Assembly: GCF_018069895.1 (NCBI RefSeq)
Contig: NZ_JAGQDH010000008.1
Location: 62,001 to 126,000, forward strand
Source of the DNA: Roseovarius autotrophicus
GTDB lineage: Bacteria > Pseudomonadota > Alphaproteobacteria > Rhodobacterales > Rhodobacteraceae
Direction: 5' to 3'
Length of the DNA stretch: 64,000 nucleotides
Each line of letters opens with the position of its first letter. Within the stretch, counting starts at the first letter, position 1. A program made the translations under genes and the position numbers. Below the pieces are notes generated by a model. It did not search any database and was not told the DNA's origin. It saw only the letters and a list, made by a program, of their open reading frames with translations. This document shows, piece by piece, positions 16,482 to 25,575 of this stretch.

Positions 16482-17110
16482 TGCCTCATGTCTACGAAAC
16501 CGACGGCGCGGCGATCTATCGCCAGTCCTTTGCCACGATCCGCGCCGAGGCCGCGCTCGGGCGTTTCGCCCCCGAGGAGGAACCCGTCGCCGTGCGCATG
16601 ATCCATGCCGCCGGGATGGTCGATCTTGCTCGCCATATCCGCTTTTCGCCCGGTTTCGCCACCATCGCCCGCGCGGCGCTGGAGGGTGGCGCGCCGATCC
16701 TGTGCGATGCGCGCATGGTGTCCGAAGGGATCACCCGCGCGCGCCTGCCTGCCGACAATCCGGTGATCTGCACCCTTCACGACCCGGCCGTGCCCGATCT
16801 GGCGCGCGCCATGGGCAATACCCGCTCGGCCGCCGCGCTGGAATTGTGGCGCCCGCATCTGAGGGGTGCGGTGGTTGCCATCGGCAATGCGCCGACCGCA
16901 CTTTTTCATCTGCTCGACATGATGGAGGCACCCGATTGCCCGCGCCCGGCGGCAATCATTGGCTGTCCCGTCGGTTTTGTCGGCGCGGTGGAATCCAAGG
17001 CCGCGCTCTGGCAGGCCACGCCTGCGCCCTGCTGCATCGTCGAGGGGCGGTTGGGGGGCAGCGCCATCACCGTTGCCGCGCTCAATGCGCTTGCCAGCCG
17101 AAAGGAATGA
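16481..17110 (+). CDS. cobH: CobH, precorrin-8X methylmutase
   Basis: A 209-residue enzyme that moves the methyl group from C-11 to C-12 of precorrin-8X, giving hydrogenobyrinic acid. Family marks are IYRQSF near the N-terminus, the active-site histidine in RMIHAAGMVD (about residue 43), ILCDARMVSEGI and IGNAPTALFHLL. The length is normal. The start codon shares its A with the last base of the cobG stop, and the 3' end overlaps cobI by 4 bp, so it depends on coupled translation. Confidence 0.95.
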   Translation: MPHVYETDGAAIYRQSFATIRAEAALGRFAPEEEPVAVRMIHAAGMVDLARHIRFSPGFATIARAALEGGAPILCDARMVSEGITRARLPADNPVICTLHDPAVPDLARAMGNTRSAAALELWRPHLRGAVVAIGNAPTALFHLLDMMEAPDCPRPAAIIGCPVGFVGAVESKAALWQATPAPCCIVEGRLGGSAITVAALNALASRKE

Positions 17111-17832
17111 CCGTGGGGCGTATAATCGGCGTCGGGCTTGGCCCCGGGGCGCAGGATCTGATGAGCGTGCGCGCCGACCGGCTGATCCGGGCGGCGCGCC
17201 ACGTCGCCTATTTCCGCAAGGCTGGCAAGCCCGGCCAGGCACGTCGCATCGTTGAGGGAATGCTGCACCCGCAGGCGGTGGAATACCCGATGGAATATCC
17301 GGTCACTACAGAAATTTCCGTTGCGAACCCACGCTACAATGCACTCTTGTCGGGGTTCTATGCCGACTGGACCGGGCGTCTGGCCGCGCTGGTCGGGCTG
17401 GGGCGCGATGTGGTGGTGCTCTGCGAGGGCGATCCGTTCTTCTATGGCTCGTTCATGCATCTGCACGCGCGGCTCTGCGGTCAGGTGCCGGTCGAGGTGG
17501 TGCCGGGCATCACCGGCATGTCGGGGGCCTGGACGGCGACGGGCCAGCCGATCACCTGGGGCGATGACGTGCTGACGGTGGCAATGGCCACGCTGCCCGA
17601 AGAGGAACTGACCCGCCGTATCCGCGATACCGATGCGCTGGTGGTGATGAAGATCGGGCGCAACCTGCCCAAACTGCGCCGCGCGGTTCACGCTGCCGGA
17701 CGCGACGATCAGGCCTGGCTGGTAGAACATGCGCAGATGCCGGGACAACGCCTGACACCACTGGCCGAGGCGGATAGCGTGACGCCCTATTTCTCGATCC
17801 TGCTGATCCACGGTCAGGGGCGACGGCCATGA
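17107..17832 (+). CDS. cobI: CobI, precorrin-2 C20-methyltransferase
   Basis: A 241-residue SAM-dependent tetrapyrrole methylase converting precorrin-2 to precorrin-3A. Seen are the N-terminal GVGLGPG loop (residues 7-13), LCEGDPFFYGS near residue 105 and VVPGITGMSGAW, the three SAM-site segments of the superfamily; the FFYGSF text is typical of CobI/CbiL. The start was placed at 17107, where ATGA overlaps the cobH stop, with AAAGGA before it. The same frame is open for a long way upstream, but that is a shadow of cobG and cobH. It ends in a 4-bp overlap with cobJ. Confidence 0.94.
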   Translation: MTVGRIIGVGLGPGAQDLMSVRADRLIRAARHVAYFRKAGKPGQARRIVEGMLHPQAVEYPMEYPVTTEISVANPRYNALLSGFYADWTGRLAALVGLGRDVVVLCEGDPFFYGSFMHLHARLCGQVPVEVVPGITGMSGAWTATGQPITWGDDVLTVAMATLPEEELTRRIRDTDALVVMKIGRNLPKLRRAVHAAGRDDQAWLVEHAQMPGQRLTPLAEADSVTPYFSILLIHGQGRRP

Positions 17833-18587
17833 GCGGCGGCTGGCTGATCATTGCCGGGCTGGGGCCGGGGGCGGATGCGCTGGTGACGCCCGAAGTTTCG
17901 TTGGCGCTGGCTGATGCGACGGATGTCGTGGGCTATATCCCCTATGTCGCCCGCATCGCCCCGCGCGAGGGGCTGCATCTGCACGCCTCCGACAACCGGG
18001 TAGAGCGTGAGCGCGCGGCCCATGCGCTCGGCCTCGCGCAGGCGGGGCGGCGGGTGGTGGTTGTCTCGTCGGGCGATCCCGGCGTTTTTGCCATGGCTGC
18101 GGCGGTGTTCGAGGCGGTCGAGACCGGCCCGCGCGGCTGGCGCAATCTTGATATTCGCGTGCTGCCCGGCATCACCGCCATGCTGGCCGCAGCGGCGCGG
18201 GCGGGCGCGCCGCTGGGGCATGATTTCTGTGCGATCAATCTCAGCGACAATCTCAAGCCCTGGGCGCTGATCGAAACCCGGCTGCGGCTCGCGGTGCAGG
18301 CCGATTTCGCCATGGCGTTCTACAACCCGCGCTCTCGTGCACGCCCCGAGGGCTTTGCCCGCGCGCTTGACGTGTTGCGCGCGGTCTGCGCCGATACCCG
18401 CCCGGTGATCTTTGCGCGCGCTGTCTCTACCCCCGACGAGACGCTGCGCGTTGTCCCCCTGCCCGAGGCGCGCCCCGAGATGGCCGACATGCGCACCATG
18501 GTCATCGTCGGTTCCAGCCAGACGCGGGTGCTGGCGCGGGGGCGAGGGCGCGGCCCATGGGTCTATACACCGAGGTCGGCCCCATGA
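17829..18587 (+). CDS. cobJ: CobJ, precorrin-3B C17-methyltransferase
   Basis: A 252-residue tetrapyrrole methylase that carries out ring contraction with C-17 methylation, making precorrin-4. It has IAGLGPGAD at the N-terminus, GYIPYVARI, VSSGDPGVFAMA (about residues 78-89), VLPGITAMLAAA, and AFYNPRSRAR, the last being a good CobJ/CbiH signature. It overlaps cobI by 4 bp. Its last 25 bases lie opposite the end of cobK, which is on the other strand. The next + gene, cobL, starts only after cobK. Confidence 0.95.
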   Translation: MSGGWLIIAGLGPGADALVTPEVSLALADATDVVGYIPYVARIAPREGLHLHASDNRVERERAAHALGLAQAGRRVVVVSSGDPGVFAMAAAVFEAVETGPRGWRNLDIRVLPGITAMLAAAARAGAPLGHDFCAINLSDNLKPWALIETRLRLAVQADFAMAFYNPRSRARPEGFARALDVLRAVCADTRPVIFARAVSTPDETLRVVPLPEARPEMADMRTMVIVGSSQTRVLARGRGRGPWVYTPRSAP

Positions 18588-19309
18588 AGCCATCGCAACA
18601 CCTCGTCCACGCTGTGCACCTCGGCCCGGTCGGGCAGGGGCGGGCGGCCGATCATCATGACCGGCAGGCCAAGGGCGCGGGCGGCTGCAAGTTTGGCCTC
18701 GGCGCCGCTGCCGCCGGCGTTCTTCGACACGATCAGGTCGATCCCGTGGGCGCGCATCAGCGCCGTATCGCCCGCCACCGTGAACGGCCCGCGATCCACG
18801 ATCACGTGGCAGTCGGGCAGGGGCGGCGCCACTTCGGGCGGATCGACAAGGCGCAGCAGATAGCTGTGCTGTGGCTGCGCGGCGAAAGCATCGAGATGCA
18901 TCCGGCCAATCGCCAGCATCACCCGGCGCGGCGGTCCCGCCAGCGCGGCGACGGCGGCAGGGATATCCGGCATGTGCCGCCAGTCGTCGCCCTGTTCCGG
19001 TTGCCATGCCGGTCGGGTCAGTGCCAGAAGCGGCACGCCGGTCGCGGCACAGGCGGCGATGGCATTGCCGCTCATGGTCGCGGCAAAGGGATGGGTGGCA
19101 TCGACCAGATGCGTGACCCTTTCGCGCCGCAGATGATCGGTCAGCCCCGCGACCCCGCCAAAGCCGCCCACCCGCACCGGCACCGGCTGCGACCGGAGGC
19201 GTGCCACCCGGCCCGCATAGCTGAGCGTCGCGGGAAGGCGCGCCTCGGCCAACCGCTGCGCAAGAAGGCTGGCCTCGGTCGTGCCGCCAAGGACAAGGAT
19301 ATGCGGCAT
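18563..19309 (-). CDS. cobK: CobK, precorrin-6A reductase (antisense within the cob operon)
   Basis: A 248-residue NADPH-dependent enzyme reducing precorrin-6A to 6B. It begins HILVLGGTTEASLLAQ (nucleotide loop), then VDATHPFAATMS (about residue 70), RPAWQPEQGDDW and LIVSKNAGGSGAEAKLAAA, all CobK marks. It is the only cob gene on the minus strand. Its 3' end overlaps cobJ by 25 bp. Its start codon overlaps the start of cobL: the four bases CATG at 19307-19310 hold both ATGs, reading in opposite directions. It therefore needs a promoter inside cobL, and its mRNA is complementary to the middle of the cob transcript. Confidence 0.93.
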   Translation of the reverse strand: MPHILVLGGTTEASLLAQRLAEARLPATLSYAGRVARLRSQPVPVRVGGFGGVAGLTDHLRRERVTHLVDATHPFAATMSGNAIAACAATGVPLLALTRPAWQPEQGDDWRHMPDIPAAVAALAGPPRRVMLAIGRMHLDAFAAQPQHSYLLRLVDPPEVAPPLPDCHVIVDRGPFTVAGDTALMRAHGIDLIVSKNAGGSGAEAKLAAARALGLPVMMIGRPPLPDRAEVHSVDEVLRWLHGADLGV

Positions 19310-20507
19310 GGCTGACACTCCTTGGTTGACCATCGTGGGACTGGGCGAGGATGGCCCGGATGGCCTGCCATCCGCAAGCCGCGCCGCGCTGGATCGGGCA
19401 GAGATCATCGCCGGGGCACCACGGCATCTTGCGCTTTTGCCCGATGTCGGGGCGGAACGGCTGGTCTGGCCGGTGCCCTTCGCCGATGGCATCGCGCAGC
19501 TTCTGGCGTATCGGGGGCGGCGGGTGGTGATGCTGGCCTCTGGTGATCCGTTCTGGTTTGGCGCGGGCAGCACCGTGGTTCGGCATCTTGAGCGGGGCGA
19601 ATGGGTGGCGCTGCCGGTGGCGGGCACATTCTCGTTAGCGGCATCCCGGCTTGGCTGGGCGCTGGAGGCGGTCGCTTGCCTTGGCCTGCACGCGGCGCCC
19701 CTTGAACGGTTGCGCCCGCATCTGGCGCCGCGCGCACGTGCGCTGGTGCTGCTGCGCGACGGCGCGGCGCTGGCGGCGCTGGCGGGCTGGCTGGAGGGGC
19801 TGGGCTTTGGCAACACCGTGCTGCATGTGCTGGAACGCCTCGGCGGTCCGAACGAGCGCCACCGCAGCACCACTGCGCAGGGCTTTGGCCTGTCCGATGT
19901 GGCCCATCCCGTCGCCGTCGGGCTGGAGGTCGCGGGCCCTGGGCCTGTGCTGCCCTGTGCCGCTGGTCTGCCCGATGACCTGTTCGCGCATGACGGGCAG
20001 ATCACCAAACGTCCGATCCGGGCGCTGACGATGTCGGCGCTGGCACCGCGCGCGGGCGAGTTGCTGTGGGATATTGGCGCCGGGGCGGGTTCGATCGGGA
20101 TCGAATGGCTGCTGGCGCATCCGGCAAACCGCGCCATCGGGTTCGAGGCCGACCCGACCCGCGCCGCCCGCGCCCGCGACAATGCGCTGGCGCTCGGTGT
20201 GGATCGCTTGCAGATTGCCCTTGGCCGCGTGCCCGAGGCTCTGGCGGGCCACCCTCTGCCCGATGTGGTGTTCATCGGCGGCGGGCTGTCGGCGGCGCTG
20301 CTCGATCATCTCTGGTCGGTGCTGTGCCCCGGCACGCGGGTTGTGGCCAATGCGGTCACGCTCGGATCCGAGGCGCTGCTGGGCGACGCGCAGGCGCGAC
20401 GGGGCGGTACGCTGATGCGGGCCGAGATATCTCACGCCGCCCCGATTGGCCGCCATATGGGCTGGCGCGCGGCCTGGCCGGTCATGCAATGGTCGGTGGA
20501 GATATGA
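19308..20507 (+). CDS. cobL: CobL, precorrin-6Y C5,15-methyltransferase (decarboxylating)
   Basis: A fused enzyme of 399 residues. The N-terminal CbiE-like half (about 1-200) has IVGLGEDGPDG and MLASGDPFWFGAG. The C-terminal CbiT-like half begins TKRPIRALTMSAL and carries the methyltransferase loop LWDIGAGAGSIGIEW (near residue 253). Together they methylate C-5 and C-15 and decarboxylate precorrin-6B, giving precorrin-8X. The start at 19308 overlaps the cobK start on the other strand and has no strong ribosome-binding site visible. The 3' end overlaps cobE by 4 bp (ATGA). Confidence 0.94.
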   Translation: MADTPWLTIVGLGEDGPDGLPSASRAALDRAEIIAGAPRHLALLPDVGAERLVWPVPFADGIAQLLAYRGRRVVMLASGDPFWFGAGSTVVRHLERGEWVALPVAGTFSLAASRLGWALEAVACLGLHAAPLERLRPHLAPRARALVLLRDGAALAALAGWLEGLGFGNTVLHVLERLGGPNERHRSTTAQGFGLSDVAHPVAVGLEVAGPGPVLPCAAGLPDDLFAHDGQITKRPIRALTMSALAPRAGELLWDIGAGAGSIGIEWLLAHPANRAIGFEADPTRAARARDNALALGVDRLQIALGRVPEALAGHPLPDVVFIGGGLSAALLDHLWSVLCPGTRVVANAVTLGSEALLGDAQARRGGTLMRAEISHAAPIGRHMGWRAAWPVMQWSVEI

Positions 20508-20869
20508 AGATTGCGGGGTTCGGATATGCCAGCCGCGCGACGATCCGCTCGTTGCAGGACGCCCTCGCGCGGGCCGAGGCACTGACCGGCCCGGTGGACG
20601 CCCTGGCCGGTCCGGATGACAAGGTCGCGCAGCTGGCCCTTCTGGCCGAGGCCCGTGCGTTGCCGCTGATCGCTGTTTCCGCCGCCGCCCTGACCTCGCA
20701 GGATACTGCCTCCCGATCGCCCCGCAGTCTTGCCACGCGAGGCACCGGCAGCGTGGCAGAGGCCAGCGCCCTTGCCGCTCTTGGGCCTCCGGCGCGGTTG
20801 ATGGCGACGCGCGTTCTGTCCACTGACCGTCTGGCCACCTGCGCCATTGCCGAAAGGATCCGCCCATGA
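20504..20869 (+). CDS. cobE: CobE / CbiG C-terminal domain protein
   Basis: A 121-residue protein matching the C-terminal domain of CbiG, called CobE in the aerobic pathway. It begins [17 protein letters not shown] and continues with alternating short strands and alanine-rich helices. The function of CobE is not settled; it has been described as binding hydrogenobyrinic acid and as needed for B12 synthesis in Pseudomonas denitrificans. Here it is locked between cobL and cobM by ATGA overlaps on both sides, which supports it as a real member of the operon despite its small size. Confidence 0.85.
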   Translation: MKIAGFGYASRATIRSLQDALARAEALTGPVDALAGPDDKVAQLALLAEARALPLIAVSAAALTSQDTASRSPRSLATRGTGSVAEASALAALGPPARLMATRVLSTDRLATCAIAERIRP

Positions 20870-21636
20870 CCGTTCATTTCATAGGCGCAGGCCCCGGCGC
20901 GCCCGACCTGCTTACCTTGCGCGGGCGCGACCTGATCGCGGCCTGTCCCGTCTGTCTTTTTGCCGGGTCGCTGGTGCCCGAGGCGGTGCTGGCCCATTGC
21001 CCGCCGGGTGCGCGGATCGTGAACACCGCGCCTTTGTCGCTGGATCGGATCATCGCGGAAATCGCTGATGCCCACGCCGCCGGCCAGGATGTCGCACGGC
21101 TGCATTCGGGCGATGTTTCGGTGTGGTCGGCCATGGGCGAGCAGTTGCGCCGCCTGCGCGCGCTGGACATTCCCTGTAGCGTCACGCCGGGGGTGCCCGC
21201 CTTTGCCGCCGCCGCCGCCGCCTTGGGCGCGGAACTGACCTTGCCGGGGCTGGCGCAATCGGTGGTGCTGACGCGCACACCGGGTCGCGCCAGCGCCATG
21301 CCAGCGGGCGAGACGCTGACGGCTTTCGGGGCCACGGGTGCGACGCTGGCGATTCACCTGTCGATCCATAACCTTCCGCGCGTGGTGGCGGACCTGACCC
21401 CGGCCTATGGCCCTGATTGCCCCGTCGCGGTTGTCTGGCGCGCAAGCTGGCCCGACCAGCGCATCCTGCGCGCCACGCTTGCCACGATCGAATCCGAGGT
21501 GGCCGAGAGCATGGAGCGCACGGCGCTGATCCTGGTGGGTCGTGCCCTCGCTGCCGAAGGCTTTGCCGAAAGCTGCCTTTACGCCCCGGATTACGACCGC
21601 CGCTTTCGTCCCGCCCGCGCGGATGGCGACGCATGA
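20866..21636 (+). CDS. cobM: CobM, precorrin-4 C11-methyltransferase
   Basis: A 256-residue SAM-dependent methylase producing precorrin-5. Text supporting this: [16 protein letters not shown] at the start, [10 protein letters not shown] (about 27-36, a CobM/CbiF signature), [16 protein letters not shown] (about 78-93) and [15 protein letters not shown]. Its length and order of motifs are standard. It overlaps cobE and cobB by 4 bp each, continuing the coupled series. Confidence 0.95.
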   Translation: MTVHFIGAGPGAPDLLTLRGRDLIAACPVCLFAGSLVPEAVLAHCPPGARIVNTAPLSLDRIIAEIADAHAAGQDVARLHSGDVSVWSAMGEQLRRLRALDIPCSVTPGVPAFAAAAAALGAELTLPGLAQSVVLTRTPGRASAMPAGETLTAFGATGATLAIHLSIHNLPRVVADLTPAYGPDCPVAVVWRASWPDQRILRATLATIESEVAESMERTALILVGRALAAEGFAESCLYAPDYDRRFRPARADGDA

Positions 21637-22940
21637 CACCCGGTCTGCTGATCTCTGCCCCGGCCTCGGGCTGCGGCAAGACAACCGTGATGCTGGGCCT
21701 GTTGCGCGCCCTGTCCGAGGACGGGCTGGCCGTGCAGCCGTTCAAGAGCGGCCCGGATTATATCGACCCCGCCTTTCACCGCGCCGCCAGCGGACGGGAG
21801 TCGGTCAACCTTGACAGTTGGGCGATGGGGCCGGGGATGCTGGCTGCGATCCTCGGGCAGGCGGCGGGCGCGGACCTGGCGCTGGCCGAAGGCTCGATGG
21901 GGCTTTTCGACGGCGTGGCGCGGAACGGTGCGAGCGGTAACGGCGCCAGTTCATCGCTGGCGATGCTCACTGGCTGGCCCGTGGTGCTGGTTCTGGATGT
22001 GTCCGGGCAGGCGCAATCGGCGGCGGCCACGGCGCTCGGATTTGCCCGTTTGCGCGCCGGGCTGCCCTTTGCCGGCGTGATCCTGAACCGCGTGGCCAGC
22101 CCCCGGCACGAGCGGCTTGTCCGGCTGGGCATGGCAGAAGCCGGGATTCCCGTTCTCGGTGCGCTGCCCCGTCGCGGCGACCTGGCCCTGCCAGAGCGCC
22201 ATCTCGGGCTGGTGCAGGCCAGCGAACACCCCGATCTGGCGTGCGCGATAGCCGGTTACGCGGCCTTTCTGCGCGATCATGTCGATCTGTCGGCGATCCG
22301 CGCCGCCGCCCGCGCCACCCCCTTTGATGTGCCGCCCGCCGCCTTGCCGCGCCCGCCCGCGCAACGCATCGCGCTGGCGCAGGATGCGGCGTTTTCCTTT
22401 TCCTATCCGCATCTTCTGCAAGGCTGGCGTAAGGCGGGTGCGCAGATCCTGCCTTTCTCGCCGCTGGCCGATGAGGCCCCTGACCCGGCCGCCGATCTGG
22501 TCTGGCTGCCCGGCGGCTATCCCGAGTTGCATGCCGCCACGCTGGCGGGGGCGGGGCGGTTTCATGCGGGTCTGCGCCGCCATGCCGAAACCCGGCCCGT
22601 GCATGGCGAATGCGGCGGCTACATGGCCCTTGGCGCGGCGTTGATCGACAAGGCCGGGCTGCGCCATCCCATGGCCGGGCTTCTGGGGCTTGTGACCAGC
22701 TTTTCCGCCCGCAAGCTGCATCTGGGTTACCGCCGGGCGCATCTTCTGGCGCCGATGCCGGGGCATGGTCCGGGCGCTGCGCTGCGCGGGCACGAGTTTC
22801 ATTATTCCACCATTCTGGACCAACCCGACCCTCCGCTGGCCCGCGTCACCGATGCCGAGGGCGCGAACGTGCCCGAGACCGGATCACGCCGGGGTCTTGT
22901 CACCGGCACGTTCTTTCATCTGATAAGCGAGGACACATGA
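21633..22940 (+). CDS. cobB: CobB, hydrogenobyrinate a,c-diamide synthase
   Basis: A 435-residue amidotransferase which, using glutamine and ATP, amidates the a and c side chains and so makes the substrate of the cobalt chelatase. The N-terminal dethiobiotin-synthetase-like domain has the P-loop [12 protein letters not shown] (about 6-17) and [13 protein letters not shown]. The C-terminal glutaminase domain has [10 protein letters not shown] and the nucleophile cysteine in [11 protein letters not shown] (near residue 330). The ATG used overlaps the cobM stop (ATGA). The 3' end overlaps cobA by 4 bp. Confidence 0.94.
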   Translation: MTPGLLISAPASGCGKTTVMLGLLRALSEDGLAVQPFKSGPDYIDPAFHRAASGRESVNLDSWAMGPGMLAAILGQAAGADLALAEGSMGLFDGVARNGASGNGASSSLAMLTGWPVVLVLDVSGQAQSAAATALGFARLRAGLPFAGVILNRVASPRHERLVRLGMAEAGIPVLGALPRRGDLALPERHLGLVQASEHPDLACAIAGYAAFLRDHVDLSAIRAAARATPFDVPPAALPRPPAQRIALAQDAAFSFSYPHLLQGWRKAGAQILPFSPLADEAPDPAADLVWLPGGYPELHAATLAGAGRFHAGLRRHAETRPVHGECGGYMALGAALIDKAGLRHPMAGLLGLVTSFSARKLHLGYRRAHLLAPMPGHGPGAALRGHEFHYSTILDQPDPPLARVTDAEGANVPETGSRRGLVTGTFFHLISEDT

Positions 22941-23659
22941 GTGGTTTTGTCTCCTTTGTGGGCTCTGGTCCCGGCGCCGTCGATCTGCTGACGCTGCGCG
23001 CGCTCGACCGGTTGCAGACGGCCGATGTCGTGCTGTTCGATGATCTGTCCGCCGGTCCGGTCCTTGCCCGCGTCCGGTCCGGGGCCGAGATGGTGGCGGT
23101 CGGCAAGCGCGCGGGCCGCGCCTCGCCCAGACAGGACCATGTCAGCCGCCTGCTGGTTGATCACGCCGCGACCGGCGCGCGGGTGGTGCGACTGAAATCG
23201 GGCGATCCGGGGATTTTCGGGCGTTTGGAAGAGGAAATCACCGCCCTTGCCGCCGCCGGCATCGGCTACGAGATCGTGCCTGGCATCACCGTCGCCAGCG
23301 CGGCGGCGGCGGCGGCGGGCATCCCGCTCACGCGCCGCGTCAGCGCCCGGCGGGTGCAGTTCGTCACCGGCCACGACCAGACCGGGGCGCTGCCCGAGGG
23401 GTTGGATATGGCCGCGCTTGCCGATCCGGGCGCGACGACGGTGGTGTTCATGCCGCGCCGCACCTTTGCCGCGCTTGCCGCCCGGCTTATCGCCGCCGGA
23501 TTGTCGCCGGACACCCCCGCATTGCTGGCCGAGAATGTCAGTCACCCCGATCAAAGCCTCAGCCGCAGCACCTTGGGGGCGCTGGCGCGCGCGCTGGCGG
23601 CGGGGGCAAACCCGGCGGTGGTGCTCTATGGTCCGCTGGCCGAGGGGGATGGCGCATGA
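22937..23659 (+). CDS. cobA: CobA, uroporphyrinogen-III C-methyltransferase
   Basis: The first committed enzyme, 240 residues, making precorrin-2 from uroporphyrinogen III with two SAM. It shows FVGSGPGAVDLLTLRA (about 6-21), VLFDDLSAGPVL, VGKRAGR, VRLKSGDPGIFGRLEEE (near 83-99) and EIVPGITVASAAAA. It lacks the N-terminal dehydrogenase domain of CysG, so it serves corrin synthesis, not siroheme as a fused enzyme would. GAGGACAC precedes the ATG, which overlaps cobB by 4 bp. It is placed late in the operon although it acts first. Confidence 0.94.
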   Translation: MSGFVSFVGSGPGAVDLLTLRALDRLQTADVVLFDDLSAGPVLARVRSGAEMVAVGKRAGRASPRQDHVSRLLVDHAATGARVVRLKSGDPGIFGRLEEEITALAAAGIGYEIVPGITVASAAAAAAGIPLTRRVSARRVQFVTGHDQTGALPEGLDMAALADPGATTVVFMPRRTFAALAARLIAAGLSPDTPALLAENVSHPDQSLSRSTLGALARALAAGANPAVVLYGPLAEGDGA

Positions 23660-24441
23660 TCCAGCTGTCACTTGTCGGGATCGGCACCGGCAATCCCGAC
23701 CATCTGACCGGGCAGGCCATCGCGGAAATGCGCGCCGCGGATCTGGTGATGGTGCCGCTGAAAGGCGCAGACAAGGCCGATCTGGCGGATCTGCGCCTTC
23801 AGCTATGCGCGTCCCTTGCGCCGGATACGCCCGTCGCCACCTTCGATCTGCCGCGCCGTGCCGCCGATGGCGATTATCTGCCCGCGGTCGCCGACTGGCA
23901 CGACGCCATCGCGCGGATCTGGGCCGAGACCCTCGCCGGCCATTTTCCGAAGGGCGGCAAGGCGGTGCTGCTGGTGTGGGGTGATCCGTCGCTTTACGAC
24001 AGCACCCTGCGCATCGCGGAGCGGGTGCGGGCGGGCGGCATGGTGCTGAGGGTCCGCGTCGTGCCCGGCATCACCAGCCTGTCGGCGCTGACCGCCGCCC
24101 ATGCGATCCCGCTGAACACGCCGGGCGCGCCGGTTGTCATTACCACGGGGCGGCGGCTGCGTGATGGCGGCTGGCCCGAGGGGGCGGACAGCGTGGCGGT
24201 GATGCTGGATGCAGGTGGCGCCTTTCAGGCGATCGACCCCGAGGGTGTGCAAATCTGGTGGGGGGCCTATCTGGGCATGCCGCAGGAACACCTGATCGCC
24301 GGGCCGCTGGCCCGTGTCGGAGCGCAGATCATCTCTGAACGCGCAAGTCTGCGTGCGCGCCATGGCTGGATCATGGACATCTATCTCTTGCGAAAGGCCC
24401 GGCCTGATGGTCCAGGTCGCGGGGCCTCATCCACTCCATGA
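23656..24441 (+). CDS. cobF: CobF, precorrin-6A synthase (deacetylating)
   Basis: A 261-residue tetrapyrrole methylase that methylates C-1 of precorrin-5 and releases acetate, a step specific to the aerobic route. It has LVGIGTGNPDHLT (about 6-18), the CobF-specific LVMVPLKGADKADL, LVWGDPSLYDSTLRIA and VVPGITSLSALTAAH. It overlaps cobA by 4 bp and is the last gene of the operon. A short unlinked hairpin (CCTCAT/ATGAGG, 24425-24443) straddles the stop codon, but no T-rich terminator follows before the convergent glycosyltransferase. Confidence 0.93.
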   Translation: MIQLSLVGIGTGNPDHLTGQAIAEMRAADLVMVPLKGADKADLADLRLQLCASLAPDTPVATFDLPRRAADGDYLPAVADWHDAIARIWAETLAGHFPKGGKAVLLVWGDPSLYDSTLRIAERVRAGGMVLRVRVVPGITSLSALTAAHAIPLNTPGAPVVITTGRRLRDGGWPEGADSVAVMLDAGGAFQAIDPEGVQIWWGAYLGMPQEHLIAGPLARVGAQIISERASLRARHGWIMDIYLLRKARPDGPGRGASSTP

Positions 24442-24509
24442 GGTCCGAGGCCGCACCATGGCACCTGCCTTGTCGCTTGGCACCGCCTTCGGGCTTGTTG
24501 GCGCGGGAC

Positions 24510-25532
24510 TCAGACCCATCCCCCCCGCGACATCAGCCCCCGAGCCTCCAGTTGCCGCCAGCCCCGGAGCCTCGTGGAGCGGTCGCACCACAGGTCCGGG
24601 TCGGCGGCGAGCGCGTCGTAATAGCCCTCGTAAAGCGCGCTGTTGGCGAAATGCTCCTGCCGGCGTTTCTCCTCGGTCGAGCGGTCCACCACCGTATTGA
24701 GAAACTTGGAGTGCAACAGCACGCCTGAGGTAAGCTCCCCCCCGTCGCGGTCATGGACATGGTTGAGCCGTCGCGGCAGGACCGAATGGGTGGAACTGAC
24801 ATAGGCATAGCGCCAGTGCCATTTGACCAGCGGCACCTTGCCCATCGTGGGGGCGCGGCGGGGATCGGCGGCAAAGAACATGCGCGCGCGCGGGCCGCCC
24901 TGAATCCAGAGCGTCTGCAAGTCCGGCTTGGGGCGCATCGAATAATTCCCGGCATCGAACCAGCACAGCGTCTCGAACGGGTTATCCCCGGCCCGGTAGG
25001 GATGGGTCGAGAGCGGGCCGCGCGGATACATGTCAAGCATCAGCGCCCCCATGGAGGCCCGCCCCTGCGCCTCGAGCCAGCCGCAGAGCGCGGGCAGCGG
25101 GCGGGTGGCGTGATAGGGGTAGATCAGGCATTCATCGGCGTCGAGCGTCAGGCACCAATGGCCGTGCCCGTGCCGCATCATCAGCCAGGTGAGCCAGTCC
25201 ATGCCGAAGCGTGCGCGTTTATAACTGTGCGCCGTGGTCCAGAGCGACACATCGCCTTGCGCGGCAAGGTAGTCGCGCGTGCCATCGCTGCTGTCATTCT
25301 CCACGATCAGGAACTGCGCCACGCCAAGACGGCGGTGATGCTCGAGGAAATGCGGCAGGCGATGCGCCTCGTTGCGCATCGTGGCGAAACATAGGATGTC
25401 GCCGCATGCGATCTGCCCGGTGCGGTTGTTGACAGCCGTCAACTGCCGCCGCATCGCCACCGCGCGCGCCAGCAGTCGCCGTCGCCGCAGGCGAAGACGA
25501 TAGGCCATGGCCAGATCGTTCAGCCGCTCCAT
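24510..25532 (-). CDS. Glycosyltransferase family 2 protein
   Basis: A 340-residue cytoplasmic protein. After a basic N-terminal segment (LRLRRRRLLARA) it has DILCFATMRNEAHRLPHFL (near residue 60), the opening of a GT-A fold of the group that includes family 92/DUF4422-like bacterial enzymes, then VENDSSDGTRDYL and LTLDADECLIYP with the DxD-like metal motif. It probably adds a sugar to a surface glycan. The start at 25532 follows CAGGGGCGGT; in-frame ATGs at 25553 and 25616 are possible, the last overlapping galE by 41 bp. It follows galE and galU on the same strand, in keeping with a polysaccharide role. Confidence 0.78.
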   Translation of the reverse strand: MERLNDLAMAYRLRLRRRRLLARAVAMRRQLTAVNNRTGQIACGDILCFATMRNEAHRLPHFLEHHRRLGVAQFLIVENDSSDGTRDYLAAQGDVSLWTTAHSYKRARFGMDWLTWLMMRHGHGHWCLTLDADECLIYPYHATRPLPALCGWLEAQGRASMGALMLDMYPRGPLSTHPYRAGDNPFETLCWFDAGNYSMRPKPDLQTLWIQGGPRARMFFAADPRRAPTMGKVPLVKWHWRYAYVSSTHSVLPRRLNHVHDRDGGELTSGVLLHSKFLNTVVDRSTEEKRRQEHFANSALYEGYYDALAADPDLWCDRSTRLRGWRQLEARGLMSRGGWV

Positions 25533-25575
25533 ACCGCCCCTGCCGGTCTCCATACCCCAGGGTGCAGCGTCGGGG

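Noticed and set aside
18563-20275. Extension of cobK to a 570-residue protein
   Set aside because: The extra N-terminal 320 residues are antisense to cobL and composed of Ser/Arg/Ala low-complexity text. The CobK family begins at the ATG at 19309.
24425-24443. CCTCAT/ATGAGG hairpin at the end of cobF as a terminator
   Set aside because: The stem is only six pairs, overlaps the stop codon and has no following T-run.
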